Origin: Pseudomonas sp. PDM05
GTDB lineage: Bacteria; Pseudomonadota; Gammaproteobacteria; Pseudomonadales; Pseudomonadaceae
Assembly (NCBI RefSeq): GCF_014851685.1
Contig: NZ_JACVAC010000005.1
Coordinates: 248,001 to 312,000 of the forward strand
Direction: 5' to 3'
DNA length: 64,000 nucleotides
Shown here: positions 48,061 to 58,205 of the stretch, one piece after another
How positions within the stretch are numbered: position 1 is the stretch's first letter
Layout of the letters: every line of letters begins with the position of its first letter
Made by a program: the position numbers and the translations under genes
The notes under the pieces: generated by a model
What the model saw: the letters and a program-made list of their open reading frames with translations, nothing else
The model's database searches: none
What the model was told of the DNA's origin: nothing

Positions 48061-49068
48061 TCAGTTAACCTTCAGCACCAACTTCCCAAAATTCTCGCCG
48101 TTGAACAGCTTCATCAGCGTCTCCGGGAACGTCTCCAGCCCTTCCACAATATCCTCCTTGCTCTTGAGCTTGCCCTGGGCCATCCAGCCGCCCATCTCTT
48201 GCCCGGCGGCGGCAAAGTTGGCCGCGTGGTCCATCACCACAAAACCCTCCATGCGCGCGCGATTGACCAGCAGTGACAGATAGTTGGCCGGGCCTTTCAC
48301 CGCTTCTTTGTTGTTGTACTGGCTGATCGCACCGCAAATCACCACCCGGGCCTTGAGCGCCAGGCGGCTGAGCACTGCGTCTAGAATATCGCCGCCGACG
48401 TTATCGAAATACACATCCACGCCCTTGGGGCACTCGCGCTTGAGCGCGGCGGGTACGTCTTCGTGTTTGTAGTCGATGGCGGCGTCGAAGCCCAGTTCCT
48501 CCACCAGGAACTTGCACTTGTCGGCCCCCCCGGCAATGCCCACCACGCGGCAGCCTTTGATCTTGGCGATCTGCCCGGCAATGCTGCCTACCGCACCGGC
48601 TGCGCCGGAAATCACCACCGTTTCACCCGCCTTGGGTGCGCCGGTATCGAGCAGCGCGAAGTAGGCGGTCATGCCGGTCATGCCCAGGGCTGACAGGTAA
48701 CGCGGGAGTGGCGCCAGTTTCGGATCGACTTTGTAGAAGCCGCGCGGCTCGCCAAGGAAGTAATCCTGCACGCCCAGGGCGCCGTTCACGTAGTCGCCGA
48801 CCGCAAACTTCGGGTTGTTCGAGGCAATCACTTTGCCTACGCCGAGCGCACGCATCACTTCACCGATGCCGACCGGGGGGATGTAGGACTTGCCCTCATT
48901 CATCCAGCCACGCATGGCCGGGTCGAGGGACAGGTATTCATTGCGCACCAGCACTTGCCCGTCCTGCGGCGTGCCCACCGGGATCTCCTGATACGTAAAG
49001 GTGTCCCGCGTGGCGGCACCGACCGGGCGTTTGGCGAGCAGGAATTGGCGGTTGGTCTGGGCAGGCAT
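48061..49068 (-). CDS. NADP-dependent zinc-free alcohol dehydrogenase/enoyl reductase (CurA-type MDR)
   Basis: A 335-residue medium-chain reductase without zinc ligands. DPAMRGWMNEGKSYIPPVGIGEVMRA at the N-terminal domain (first 20 residues diagnostic), the NADP fold VVISGAAGAVGSIAGQIAKI and YFDNVGGDILDAVL place it with the leukotriene B4 dehydrogenase/CurA group, which reduces activated C=C bonds of enals and enones. ATG 49068 is used; no strong ribosome site is visible. It lies divergent to an SDR gene. Confidence 0.85.
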   Translation of the reverse strand: MPAQTNRQFLLAKRPVGAATRDTFTYQEIPVGTPQDGQVLVRNEYLSLDPAMRGWMNEGKSYIPPVGIGEVMRALGVGKVIASNNPKFAVGDYVNGALGVQDYFLGEPRGFYKVDPKLAPLPRYLSALGMTGMTAYFALLDTGAPKAGETVVISGAAGAVGSIAGQIAKIKGCRVVGIAGGADKCKFLVEELGFDAAIDYKHEDVPAALKRECPKGVDVYFDNVGGDILDAVLSRLALKARVVICGAISQYNNKEAVKGPANYLSLLVNRARMEGFVVMDHAANFAAAGQEMGGWMAQGKLKSKEDIVEGLETFPETLMKLFNGENFGKLVLKVN

Positions 49069-49296
49069 GGCAAGGACTCTTTTAGAAGTGAGCCTAGATT
49101 GATAGACCCGCAACGGCTCGGGAGCAAGGTTCACCGTCGGTGCGAATGCCCCTCGATAGGTCATGTTGATAGTCACGCCGGTGGTTTTATCACTGTGATC
49201 CATGCAGCGCCAACCGGCCTTCTGATAGTGCTGACGCGCCCGGCGCCGCGTTGGCTAGACTCGCCGCACGGCAATTTCTCACAAAGGACATCCCCC

Positions 49297-50058
49297 ATGA
49301 GCATGACGTTTTCCGGCCAGGTCGCCCTGGTGACTGGCGCCGCTGCCGGTATCGGCCGCGCCACCGCGCTGGCGTTCGCCGCTGAAGGCTTGAAGGTAGT
49401 GGTCGCCGACCTGGACGAGGCAGGCGGCGAGGGCACTGTGGCGCTGATCCGGCAGGCCGGCGGTGAGGCGCTGTTTGTGCGCTGCAACGTCACCCTTGAG
49501 GCGGATGTGCAGCAACTGATGGCGCAGACGGTTGCCGCTTATGGCCGGCTGGATTACGCGTTCAACAATGCCGGGATCGAGATTGAAAAAGGCAAGCTGG
49601 CCGACGGCAGCCTGGATGAGTTCGACGCCATCATGGGCGTCAACGTCAAAGGCGTGTGGTTGTGCATGAAGTATCAGTTGCCGCTGCTGCTGGCCCAGGG
49701 CGGCGGGGCAATCGTCAACACCGCGTCGGTGGCCGGTTTGGGGGCGGCGCCGAAGATGAGCATTTATGCGGCGTCCAAACATGCGGTGATCGGCCTGACC
49801 AAATCGGCGGCCATCGAGTATGCGAAAAAGCAGATTCGCGTGAACGCAGTGTGCCCGGCGGTGATCGACACCGATATGTTTCGTCGTGCCTATGAAGCCG
49901 ACCCGCGCAAGGCGGATTTCGCGGCAGCCATGCACCCGGTCGGGCGCATCGGCAAAGTCGAGGAAATCGCCGCTGCGGTGCTTTACCTGTGCAGCGATGG
50001 TGCGGCGTTCACCACCGGCCATGCGCTGGCGGTGGACGGCGGCGCGACCGCCATTTAG
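49297..50058 (+). CDS. Short-chain dehydrogenase/reductase (classical SDR)
   Basis: A 253-residue SDR: TGAAAGIGRATALAFAAEG binds the cofactor, NNAGIE is the NAG motif, and Ser...YAASKHAVIG gives the catalytic Tyr and Lys. The Asp in VVADLDEAGG after the second strand suggests NAD preference. AAAGGA lies 8 bases before the ATG. The substrate is unknown; the divergent CurA-type reductase may act in the same detoxification context (inference). Confidence 0.88.
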   Translation: MSMTFSGQVALVTGAAAGIGRATALAFAAEGLKVVVADLDEAGGEGTVALIRQAGGEALFVRCNVTLEADVQQLMAQTVAAYGRLDYAFNNAGIEIEKGKLADGSLDEFDAIMGVNVKGVWLCMKYQLPLLLAQGGGAIVNTASVAGLGAAPKMSIYAASKHAVIGLTKSAAIEYAKKQIRVNAVCPAVIDTDMFRRAYEADPRKADFAAAMHPVGRIGKVEEIAAAVLYLCSDGAAFTTGHALAVDGGATAI

Positions 50059-50260
50059 GACCTGTAAACGCGCCCCAATCGAAAAGGATCGGGGTGCTGT
50101 GGGGCGTTTCCATAGCTGGCAAAACGCCGTGCGCTAATATGTATCAGCAGGTAAATAATTCAATAAAATCAATACTTTAGTAAAACTTGTAAGCCGGCTG
50201 CGCCGAACTTCTGTGCTTAACTCTTGCGGGTTGAATAACAGACAGTGAAGTGAGTGGTTC

Positions 50261-51673
50261 ATGGATTTAGGGATAGATCGACAAGCCCTTGTACCAGTGG
50301 TGCAGCAAATCATCAGCGCGGTGGCGGACTGGATTCGCAAGAGCGGGGCAAGCCCTGGCACGCGCCTGCCGTCCATCCGCCAATTGGCCCTCGACAACCT
50401 CCTCAGCCAGTCCAGTGTCATCGAGGCCTTCGAACGCATGGTCGCCCAAGGGCTGCTGGCCTCCAGGCCGGGTTCGGGGTATGTGGTGGCCGAGCCCCCG
50501 GCCCAGCATGAACAGCATTGGTATGAAGGGGCGGAGCAGGGCTGGGGGGCGTTCACCGACAGCCCCCTGGGCGAATTGAAGCTGGGCTGCGGTTGGTTGC
50601 CGGATGCCTGGCGCGAAAGCGATGACATCAGCTACGCCATTCGTGAAGTCAGCCGCACCGACACCGCCGCCGTGTTCAACTACAGCACGCCGTTGGGGCT
50701 GCTAGCGCTGCGTGAGCAATTGCTCAAGCACCTGGCCCGCATGCGCGTGGCGACCAGCCTGGACCGCATCCTCACCACCCAGGGCGCCAGCCAGGCCCAG
50801 GACCTGTTGATACGTACGCTGCTCAGGGCCGGCGACACGGTGGTGGTCGAGACCCCAGGCTACGGCAACCTGTATCGCCAGTTGGTGTTTCATGGCGTCA
50901 CACTGCTGGAAGTACCGCGTACCCGAGGCGGGCCGGACCTGTCGGCGTTGGAAGCGTTGCTTGCGGTGCATCGCCCCAAATGCCTGTTCATCAGCAGCCT
51001 GTACCACAACCCCACCGGCACCAGCCTGTGCCTCGCGGTGGCCGAGCGTTTGCTGCAACTGGCCCGGGCCAAGGATTTCCTGATCATTGAAGAAGACGTC
51101 TACGGCGACCTGCAACATGCCAGTTGCACACGCCTGGCGGCGCTGCCCCATGATGATCGGGTGATCTATGTCTCGAGCTTTTCCAAGACCTTGAGCAGCG
51201 CCTTGCGGGTCGGCTATCTCTGTGCCAGCAGTGCGCTTATCCCGCAATTGGTCAACCTCAAGACCCTGACCGGCATCGGTACGTCGCGTTTCGCCGAGGC
51301 GGTGGTGGCGACGCTGTTGGCCAACGGCACCTATCGCAAGTGGGTGCAACGCCTGCGCAAACGCCTGGGCACGCAAATGGCGGCGACCCTGCAAGTGCTG
51401 GAGGATGAGGAGTGGCAGGTGTTTGCCGCCCCCGCCGGAGGCATGTTCCTGTGGGCGCGCCCTGGGGTGGCGGATTGTTCGCAGTTGCAGGCCAGCGCGC
51501 GGCGCCTCGGTGTGTTGCTGTCACCGGGGGCGCTGTTCAGCCCGACGGCAGAGCACAGTGACTGGCTGCGCATCAATGTAGCCTATGCTACTGATCAGCG
51601 TGCCGTGGCGTTGCTGCGCGCCATGGGGCCGGCCAGATCGACCTCTACCATTCTGAAAACGACGAGCGTGTAG
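50261..51673 (+). CDS. MocR-type transcriptional regulator (GntR HTH fused to aminotransferase fold)
   Basis: A 470-residue MocR/PdxR-type protein. The N-terminal winged helix (LPSIRQLALDNLLSQSSVIEAFERM; first 20 diagnostic) is followed by a class I aminotransferase fold, with PLP-Lys in SSFSKTLSSALRVGY and NPTGTS. MocR proteins sense PLP or amino compounds. No ribosome site is strong; AAGTGAG precedes ATG. The upstream gap (50059-50260) is AT-rich and may hold its operator. The target is not evident; the chemoreceptor gene follows. Confidence 0.88.
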   Translation: MDLGIDRQALVPVVQQIISAVADWIRKSGASPGTRLPSIRQLALDNLLSQSSVIEAFERMVAQGLLASRPGSGYVVAEPPAQHEQHWYEGAEQGWGAFTDSPLGELKLGCGWLPDAWRESDDISYAIREVSRTDTAAVFNYSTPLGLLALREQLLKHLARMRVATSLDRILTTQGASQAQDLLIRTLLRAGDTVVVETPGYGNLYRQLVFHGVTLLEVPRTRGGPDLSALEALLAVHRPKCLFISSLYHNPTGTSLCLAVAERLLQLARAKDFLIIEEDVYGDLQHASCTRLAALPHDDRVIYVSSFSKTLSSALRVGYLCASSALIPQLVNLKTLTGIGTSRFAEAVVATLLANGTYRKWVQRLRKRLGTQMAATLQVLEDEEWQVFAAPAGGMFLWARPGVADCSQLQASARRLGVLLSPGALFSPTAEHSDWLRINVAYATDQRAVALLRAMGPARSTSTILKTTSV

Positions 51674-51787
51674 CTTTTTGCCATTATTCCGGCGCCAACG
51701 GCTTGTGTCGGTGGCCCGTGGTTGCGAATCTCGCTACTGGTAAATCGGGCTTGATGGCATCTGCCATTGCTAGAGGACTCAAGTGCA

Positions 51788-53755
51788 ATGATGACGGGCG
51801 TGCAACGACGTTTCGCCAACCTCGGTATGGCGAAGAAACTGGGCTTGGGCTTCCTCTTGGTGCTGTTGCTGACGGCAGTGGTCGCGGCGATCGGCGTATG
51901 GTCGCTGCAAACCGTGGGGCAGCGTTTTGAAGGCCTCAACAGCATGTCTTCGCTCAACAGCGGCTTGCTCAAGGTGCGTTTGATCGAGCAGGACTACGCA
52001 CTGCATGCCGACCCCAAGTCCGTCGACGCCTTGCATGAGAGCGTCGACGCCCTGGCGGCCCTGGCGGCCGCTCTCAAGACCCAATCGGCGGCCAATGTGC
52101 CGGCGATGACGGACGTCGAGCAGGCCCTGGCCGCCTACCGCAAGGCGTTCGACGAGTTTGTCGAGCTGACCCAGACCAAGGATCTGGCGCTGGAAATGGC
52201 CAGTTGGTCGGTGTCCAGCGTGGCAAATAACCTCGATGTGCTGCAGGCCGGCCTGGCGGACGATGGCGCCTATGGCCTCAAGGAGAGCCAGGGCAAGGAG
52301 GGCGCAGAGTTTATCGAGCAGGCGGGGCAGGTCAGCCAGGTGTCGCGCTTGATGTTGCAAGCCATGAACGAAGCCCATGTGCGCCTGGACCAGAGCCGCA
52401 AGGGCGATGAGGACGGCGCCGAGCAAGGCAAGATCGAACAGGCTGACCAGGCCTTGGCGCAGGTCGAACAGTTGAAGACTTCAGTCAAGGACCCTGGCTA
52501 TCAGACGGTGCTGAACGAAGTCTCCGGGCATATTGCCGCCTTCAGCGAAAAACTCGGTGAGTACACCGGCCTGTTGGCGCAGGAAAAGATCGTCTACAAA
52601 CAGCTGCATGATCGGGCCGGGGAAGTGGTCAGCCGGGTCAACCAGGCGTATGCCGCCGAAGACCAGTCAATGCAGGAACAATTGAAGAAAAGCACTCTGC
52701 TGATCATCGCTTCGTCGGCCCTCGCGCTACTGGTGGGGTTGATTGCGGCGCTGGTGATCACACGCTTGATCGTCTCGCCACTGCGCCGGGTGATCGCGGT
52801 GGCGCAGCAGATTGCAGCGGGTGATTTGAGCGGGCGGATGGAGGTCAGCCGGCGTGATGAAATCGGCCAGCTGATGCAGGCGATGCAACAGATGGGCAAT
52901 GGCCTGAGCGAGATGGTCAGCGGGTTGCAGGCCGGTATCGAACAATTGGCCAGCTCGGCGCATTCGCTGTCCAGCGTCACCGAGCAGACCAATGTCGAGG
53001 TCAGCAGCCAGAAGGAAGAAACCGAGCAGGTGGCCACGGCGATGAACCAGATGACCGCCACGGTGCACGACGTGGCGCGCAACGCTGAACAAGCCGCACA
53101 GGCCGCGCAGACCGCCGATGACAAGGTCGACAGTGGCCAGCAGGTGGTGCGCCAGAGTCTGCAGCGCATCGAGCAGCTTGCCAGTTCGAGTGCCAGCGCC
53201 AGTGCGAGTATCGACAGCCTCAGTGCCGAGATCCAGAACATCGGCACCGTGCTGAGTGTGATCAAGAGCGTGGCCGAGCAGACCAACCTGTTGGCGTTGA
53301 ACGCCGCTATCGAAGCGGCCCGCGCCGGTGAACAGGGCCGGGGCTTTGCGGTGGTGGCCGATGAGGTGCGGGCGCTGGCCAAGCGCACGCAACAGTCCAC
53401 CGAAGAGATCGAGCGCCTGGTCAGCACCTTGCGCAGCGCCGCGCAGTCTTCGGTGCAGCAGATCCAGCAAAGCGGCGAGTTGGTGAAGCTGGCCGTCAGC
53501 GATGCGCTGGAAACCGAAAGCGCCCTGGGCAGCATCGCCACGGCGGTGTCATTGATCCAGCAGATGAACCAGCAGATCGCGGCGGCGGCCGAGGAGCAGA
53601 GCTCGGTGGCCGAAGAGATCAACCGTAGCGTCACCAGCATCCGCGCGAGTGCCGACCAATCGGCGTTGAGCATGCAGGGCAATGCCGCGTCGAGCATTCA
53701 GTTGGCGCAACTGGGGGCGGAGCTCAAAGGCATGGTCGGGCACTTCCGCCTCTGA
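51788..53755 (+). CDS. Methyl-accepting chemotaxis protein with HBM-type sensor
   Basis: A 655-residue chemoreceptor. TM1 about 14-36; periplasmic region 37-303, long (about 267 residues), all-helical and Ala/Gln-rich, fitting the helical bimodular (HBM) class of McpS, which senses TCA intermediates; TM2 about 304-326; HAMP; then the signalling hairpin with tip [20 protein letters not shown] near residue 494. Start ATG 51788 with AGAGGA at 51772-51777. No C-terminal pentapeptide for CheR binding is seen. The ligand is inferred from size and helix content only. Confidence 0.85.
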   Translation: MMTGVQRRFANLGMAKKLGLGFLLVLLLTAVVAAIGVWSLQTVGQRFEGLNSMSSLNSGLLKVRLIEQDYALHADPKSVDALHESVDALAALAAALKTQSAANVPAMTDVEQALAAYRKAFDEFVELTQTKDLALEMASWSVSSVANNLDVLQAGLADDGAYGLKESQGKEGAEFIEQAGQVSQVSRLMLQAMNEAHVRLDQSRKGDEDGAEQGKIEQADQALAQVEQLKTSVKDPGYQTVLNEVSGHIAAFSEKLGEYTGLLAQEKIVYKQLHDRAGEVVSRVNQAYAAEDQSMQEQLKKSTLLIIASSALALLVGLIAALVITRLIVSPLRRVIAVAQQIAAGDLSGRMEVSRRDEIGQLMQAMQQMGNGLSEMVSGLQAGIEQLASSAHSLSSVTEQTNVEVSSQKEETEQVATAMNQMTATVHDVARNAEQAAQAAQTADDKVDSGQQVVRQSLQRIEQLASSSASASASIDSLSAEIQNIGTVLSVIKSVAEQTNLLALNAAIEAARAGEQGRGFAVVADEVRALAKRTQQSTEEIERLVSTLRSAAQSSVQQIQQSGELVKLAVSDALETESALGSIATAVSLIQQMNQQIAAAAEEQSSVAEEINRSVTSIRASADQSALSMQGNAASSIQLAQLGAELKGMVGHFRL

Positions 53756-53791
53756 TCGCTGCACAGGTGCAGCGATCAAGGGGCAGGGCGC

Positions 53792-54604
53792 TCAGGCGTG
53801 GTTGGCGAGGAAGGTCAGCAGCGCTTCATTGACGAAATCCGGGTTCTCCAGGGCGCTGATATGTCCCGCGTCCGGGATCAGGATCAGACCGCAGCCGATC
53901 AGCTCGGCCATCTCCCGGGACTCGGCGGGTGGCCGGGGTTTGTCCTGCTCGCCGCACAGCACCAGCGTGGTGTCGGCGTCCAGCCGTGGCAGTTGTTCCA
54001 GTACATCCTCGCGACTGAAGATCAGCCGACCCAGGGGCACGATACTGTCCAGCAGGCGCTCGCGGGAAAAGCCTTGCAGCGTTTGGCGAAAACCCTGATA
54101 CAGCGCTGACTCACGGCCGATGGTCGGACGAAAGAAGATCGGTGCGATCACATCCAGCAACGGCTCGGGAATGGCGCCAGCGTCTTCGATCAGCTTGAAC
54201 AGCGAGAAGTAATACTGGCGCGTGGCCTCGGGCTCGGCGCCAAGGTGGGTGTCCATCAGCACCAGGCTGTTGACGCGCTCGGGTGCCAGCAATGCCAGGC
54301 GGGCGCCCCACATGCCGCCGACCGACAGGCCCACCAGGTTGACCTGGGCGACGTCCAGATGGTCGAGCAGCGCCAGGGCCTGGCGCGCCAGGTCATCAAG
54401 GGATTGGGTGTGTGCGGGCAGCGCGCCCGATTCGCCGTGGCCCCACAACTCGGGGACGATCACGCGGTATTGTTGCGACAGGGCTTCGATCTGCGGGGTC
54501 CACATGGCGCGGTCCCACAGGTAGCTCGAACCAAGCAGGACGGCGGGGCCGTTGCCTTGGTCGAGGTAGTGCAGCGGTTGTCCATCTATCACGGTGACAG
54601 GCAT
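53792..54604 (-). CDS. Alpha/beta-fold hydrolase
   Basis: A 270-residue hydrolase. GSSYLWDRAMWTPQIEAL is the oxyanion region, PELWGHGESGALP follows, nucleophile Ser in LVGLSVGGMWGARLALL, acid in CGEQDKPRPP and His in IPDAGHISALENPD. This pattern is common to carboxylic-ester and haloperoxidase-like hydrolases. It is convergent with the chemoreceptor gene. The substrate is unknown. Confidence 0.85.
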   Translation of the reverse strand: MPVTVIDGQPLHYLDQGNGPAVLLGSSYLWDRAMWTPQIEALSQQYRVIVPELWGHGESGALPAHTQSLDDLARQALALLDHLDVAQVNLVGLSVGGMWGARLALLAPERVNSLVLMDTHLGAEPEATRQYYFSLFKLIEDAGAIPEPLLDVIAPIFFRPTIGRESALYQGFRQTLQGFSRERLLDSIVPLGRLIFSREDVLEQLPRLDADTTLVLCGEQDKPRPPAESREMAELIGCGLILIPDAGHISALENPDFVNEALLTFLANHA

Positions 54605-54668
54605 AGCAGGCCTCTGACTTCACGGAGTGAGGGGCACTTTTTTACGCTACTCGGCGCGCCATGGATAG

Positions 54669-54804
54669 TTGTAGTGAGCGGGCTTGCCCCGCGCTGGGTG
54701 GCGAAGCCGCCCTAAACCCAGGCACCTCGGTCTTACTGAAACACCGCGTTGCCTGGGTTTGGGGCGGCTTCGCCACCCAGCGCGGGCAAGCCCGCTCACT
54801 ACAA
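54669..54804. repeat. Long inverted repeat element, TTGTAGTGAGCGGGCTTG type (full copy)
   Basis: 136 bases, TTGTAGTGAGCGGGCTTGCC at left mirrored by CGGGCAAGCCCGCTCACTAC at right, with inner GGGTGGCGAAGCCGCC/GGGCGGCTTCGCCACCC arms (the two inner arms also mirror). It is a second dispersed element family, with a partial copy at 59097. Confidence 0.85.
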
Positions 54805-54808
54805 GCGG

Positions 54809-55579
54809 TCAGTCGTAGATGACTTTCTTTTTCCACTCGGCGTCGGCGTCGTCCGCCTTGAGGCCTTGGGTCAGTTCGTTGACTTCATCCTCGGCAGGCT
54901 TGCTGTTGGTCAGCACCGTGGAGTTGGCGCGGGCCAGTTGGCCTTCCAGGTGTTGCAACTGCGCGCTGTAGAGCACGGGTTCCGGCTGTTTGCGCAGGTA
55001 CTGCACGCCACGTTCGAACGCCAGGCGTGCCTGGCCAGGCTGGCCTTGTTGCAGGGCATGTTGGCCGAGGTTGTTGAAGAATTCGATATGCAGCAGTACC
55101 AGGATGTGGCGAATTTCCTTGATCCAGTGCTTGGCTTCGTTGGACGGCAGGAAGCCATCCTGGGCGGCGCGGGTGACTTGGCCGTGCAGGGCTTCGAGGA
55201 GGAAACGCACGTCCTTGGCCTTGGCTTCGGTCTGGATCGGCGCCGGCGGATTGTTCACCGGGATCGATTCGCCCTGGGAGACCAGTGCATTCAGTTCGGC
55301 GATGCGGGCCTTGAGCGGTGCGCTGGTCTTGTCGAGGTTGAGCAGGCGCTGGTTGACGTTCAGTTCCAGGCGGGTCATCAACAGCTTGAGCGCCGGGTTC
55401 ATCAACTGGCCAGGGAATGTCTCGGTGATTTCACCGCAACGACGCAGGCGATCATTGAGCTCGATCACAGTGCGCTGTTTTTCCAACTTGTTGTTTTCCA
55501 CCACGTGGTTCATGTAGCCAATGGCGATCAGTATTGCGATCCCGGCTATTACCAGCAGGGTGATCATGAGTGGTGTCAC
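54809..55579 (-). CDS. Membrane-anchored protein of unknown function
   Basis: A 256-residue protein: one N-terminal helix (about 3-22, MTPLMITLLVIAGIAILIAI), then a soluble, mainly helical region with KLEKQRTVIELNDRLRRCGE and repeated Leu/Arg spacing that suggests coiled coils, and an acidic-to-basic tail (DADAEWKKKVIYD). GTG 55579 is preferred since AGAGG (55592-55588) is 8 bases upstream; the ATG at 55567 is 20 bases away. I recognise it only as a conserved Pseudomonas hypothetical. It is divergent from the tRNA operon. Confidence 0.65.
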   Translation of the reverse strand: MTPLMITLLVIAGIAILIAIGYMNHVVENNKLEKQRTVIELNDRLRRCGEITETFPGQLMNPALKLLMTRLELNVNQRLLNLDKTSAPLKARIAELNALVSQGESIPVNNPPAPIQTEAKAKDVRFLLEALHGQVTRAAQDGFLPSNEAKHWIKEIRHILVLLHIEFFNNLGQHALQQGQPGQARLAFERGVQYLRKQPEPVLYSAQLQHLEGQLARANSTVLTNSKPAEDEVNELTQGLKADDADAEWKKKVIYD

Positions 55580-55937
55580 CGGTGTGACCTCTTTATAGGG
55601 TTTGCAGTGGAGTGTAGTGACTGGGCTGGCCGGCGGATAGGACTGATCGACCAGTTGCCCAGGTAGATTCTTCTATATAGGTGAACGTTCCATGTATGGA
55701 TGCACATTGCCATCATCGGCTGCAGCGAACTATAGCGTCTTGTGGGGTGCCAGAATATAGGCGTCAAAGCCCTGCTGTACAGAATGCGTGCCCGGTCTCG
55801 TAAAGAGGGGCGAAGTCATTGATTTTAATAAATTTATCCTTGGGGGTTGACGACCTCCCAATCCATCCATAGAATGCGCGCCACTTAAAGCGTAAAGCAC
55901 ACAGCGAAACGCGGCGAGTAGTGAATGTTGTACGTGT
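55580..55937 (+). other. Intergenic region before the tRNA operon
   Basis: 358 bases with no gene. It holds the ribosome site of the leftward hypothetical at its left end and the tRNA promoter near 55850. The stretch 55740-55840 is AT-rich (GATTTTAATAAATTTATCC) and may act as an UP-element-like region for the tRNA promoter. Nothing else is recognised. Confidence 0.55.
55847..55875 (+). promoter_or_regulatory. Predicted sigma70 promoter of the tRNA operon
   Basis: TTGACG (55847-55852), 17-base spacer, TAGAAT (55870-55875), then a GC-rich discriminator GCGCGCC, as expected for a stringently controlled stable-RNA promoter. Confidence 0.8.
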
Positions 55938-56013
55938 GTCCCCTTCGTCTAGTGGCCTAGGACACCGCCCTTTCACGGCGGTAACAGGGGTTCGAGTCCC
56001 CTAGGGGACGCCA
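55938..56013 (+). tRNA. tRNA-Glu (TTC), copy 1
   Basis: 76 bases with encoded CCA. Acceptor GTCCCCT pairs with AGGGGAC; anticodon TTC at 55972-55974 in loop CTTTCAC; TTCGAGT T-loop. Confidence 0.97.
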
Positions 56014-56016
56014 TAT

Positions 56017-56092
<76 letters not shown>

Positions 56093-56196
56093 AATTTAAG
56101 CAGTGTTGCCCTCGGGTGGCACTGAGTGAAACCAGGGCATGATCTTCGGATCCAACCTCTGGGCACTGGAATACACACCATGTGTTTCAGTAGCGT

Positions 56197-56272
56197 GTCC
56201 CCTTCGTCTAGTGGCCTAGGACACCGCCCTTTCACGGCGGTAACAGGGGTTCGAGTCCCCTAGGGGACGCCA
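56197..56272 (+). tRNA. tRNA-Glu (TTC), copy 2
   Basis: Identical in sequence to copy 1, offset by 259 bases. Anticodon at 56231-56233. Confidence 0.97.
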
Positions 56273-56275
56273 TTT

Positions 56276-56351
<76 letters not shown>

Positions 56352-56359
56352 TATTCAAC

Positions 56360-56392
56360 AAAAACGCCGATCAGCGATGATCGGCGTTTTTG
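56360..56392 (+). terminator. Terminator of the tRNA operon
   Basis: 13-bp stem AAAACGCCGATCA / TGATCGGCGTTTT with GCGA loop and T run. Confidence 0.93.
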
Positions 56393-56415
56393 TTTGTGCG
56401 TGATTGATGGCCGAT

Positions 56416-56443
56416 GAAAAAAGCCCGCCATCGCGGCGGGCTC
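56416..56443 (-). terminator. Terminator of the M20 dipeptidase gene
   Basis: Stem AGCCCGCC / GGCGGGCT with loop ATCGC. On the minus strand it is followed by a T run (AAAAAA at 56417-56422 on the plus strand). Confidence 0.85.
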
Positions 56444-56454
56444 CCTTGTCGAGA

Positions 56455-58194
56455 TCAGAGCTTCGGCAACTGCCCGACACGCCCCATCATTTCAGTGACG
56501 ATCTGCAAATCCAGCAGGAACTGCTCGACTGTCTTGAACTCATTGTCGGTGTGCCCGGTGTACTTCACTTCGGGCCGCGCCAGGCCGAACTGCACGCCAT
56601 TGGGCAGTTCATGCACCGAGGTCGCCCCGGCCGACGTGCCGAACTTGTGCTCCATGCCCAGGTTTTCGCTGGCCACTGCCAGCAGCGCCTTGACCCACTC
56701 GCCTTCCGGGTTGCGGTACATCGGCTCGGCCACCGAGTAGGTGAAATCCACCTTGACCTTGGCGTGCTTGTCCCAGGCGCTGAGTTTGTCGGCGATTTCC
56801 GCTTTCAACTTCTCCGGGGATTTACCCTTCGGCACCCGCAGGTTCACTGCCAGTTTGAAGGCGTTGTCATCCTGGCCGACAAACGTCAGCGAGGTGGTCA
56901 GCGGCCCCATGAACTCGTCGGAGAAACCCACCCCCAGCTTGCCGCCCAGGTAGTCCAGGCCCCAGTTGTCGGACGCATAACGCGCGGCGTCGGTGATGTG
57001 GTTGTGCTTGAGGGCGATCTTGCCGTCGATGCTGTGGATCAACTCGAGCATGCGCGCCACCGGGTTGATGCCGGATTCAGGCTCGGAGGAGTGCGCCGAA
57101 ACACCGGTCACCGTCAGCTTCACTTCTTTACCGACCGCCTTGGCTGCCACCTCGAAGTCGCCGCCATTGGCCTTGGCATACGCCGCTCCGGCTTTTTGCA
57201 GGCTGGCCGCCAGTTCGGCGGGCTTGTCGCTGACAAAGGTCGCCACCGAGGCCGATGGAATCTGGTTGGTCGCCATGCCCCCGGTCATCGCGATGATTTC
57301 CGCACCCTTGCCTTCGCCTTTACGGCGCGGGAAGGTGGCCATTACGGTGCCGTAGCCTTTCTCGGCAATCACCACCGGATAGCCACCGTCCAGCGCCAGG
57401 TTGTACTGCGGTGTCGGGTTCTTTTCGAAGTAATACGGGATCGCATCGCCGGAAGTTTCCTCGGTGGTGTCCACCAGCAGTTTGAACGTGCGCGCCAACG
57501 GCAGCTTCTCTTCCTTGATCACCTTCATGGCATACATCGCCACCACGATGCCGTTCTTGTCATCCTCGGTGCCACGGCCGTACATGCGGTCGCCGATCAG
57601 CGTGACCTTGAATGGGTCGAGCTTGGTGCCATCTTTCAACACCCAGTTTTCCGGCGTGACCGGCACTACGTCGGCATGGGCGTGAATGCCGACCACTTCA
57701 TCGCTGGCGCCTTCCAGGGAAATTTCATACACGCGGTTGTCGATATTGCGGAAGTTCAGGTTGAAGGCCTCTGCCAGGTCCTTGATCTTGGCCGCGATCC
57801 TGAGGAACTCCGGGTTTTTGTACTGCGGCATACCGTCGATGTTGAAGGTCGGAATTTCCACCAGCTCGCGCAGGGTTTCGGTGGCGGCTTTGCCGTACTT
57901 CACGCGGGTATAAATGCCCAGCAGGCGATTGATCTCGTTCTGCTGGTCGGCGTTCAGTGGCTTGTTGTCGAGAAAGGCGCTGATCGCTGGGCCTACGTCG
58001 GCGGTCTTGCCCAGGTCGCCCTTGGCCAGGGTGCCGAGGAAACCACGGAAATCAGTGACGGAGGTTTCGTTGAAACTCTTGAGAATCGCGGTGCTTTGCT
58101 CGACGGAGATGTTGGCGAGGGCGGGGGTGACGATCGCCGAGAGGCTGGCTGCGAACAGGCTGGCAGCCGCCAGTTGCTTGAGTGGGAAGTGCAT
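56455..58194 (-). CDS. Secreted M20-family dipeptidase (PepV/PepD type)
   Basis: A 579-residue metallopeptidase with a signal peptide ending TPALA near residue 27, so it acts in the periplasm or outside. Metal-site motifs are clear: GIHAHADVVPVTPENW, YGRGTEDDKNG with the bridging Asp, and TTEETSGDAIPYY with the catalytic Glu. The lid/dimerisation domain is inserted between. About 110 residues precede the catalytic core (SFNETSVTDFRGFLGTLAKG), longer than typical PepV. The start ATG 58194 has AAAGGA at 58211-58206, which can pair with a TCCTTT arm upstream. M20 dipeptidases cleave short peptides. Confidence 0.87.
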   Translation of the reverse strand: MHFPLKQLAAASLFAASLSAIVTPALANISVEQSTAILKSFNETSVTDFRGFLGTLAKGDLGKTADVGPAISAFLDNKPLNADQQNEINRLLGIYTRVKYGKAATETLRELVEIPTFNIDGMPQYKNPEFLRIAAKIKDLAEAFNLNFRNIDNRVYEISLEGASDEVVGIHAHADVVPVTPENWVLKDGTKLDPFKVTLIGDRMYGRGTEDDKNGIVVAMYAMKVIKEEKLPLARTFKLLVDTTEETSGDAIPYYFEKNPTPQYNLALDGGYPVVIAEKGYGTVMATFPRRKGEGKGAEIIAMTGGMATNQIPSASVATFVSDKPAELAASLQKAGAAYAKANGGDFEVAAKAVGKEVKLTVTGVSAHSSEPESGINPVARMLELIHSIDGKIALKHNHITDAARYASDNWGLDYLGGKLGVGFSDEFMGPLTTSLTFVGQDDNAFKLAVNLRVPKGKSPEKLKAEIADKLSAWDKHAKVKVDFTYSVAEPMYRNPEGEWVKALLAVASENLGMEHKFGTSAGATSVHELPNGVQFGLARPEVKYTGHTDNEFKTVEQFLLDLQIVTEMMGRVGQLPKL

Positions 58195-58205
58195 TGTTGG
58201 AGCAT

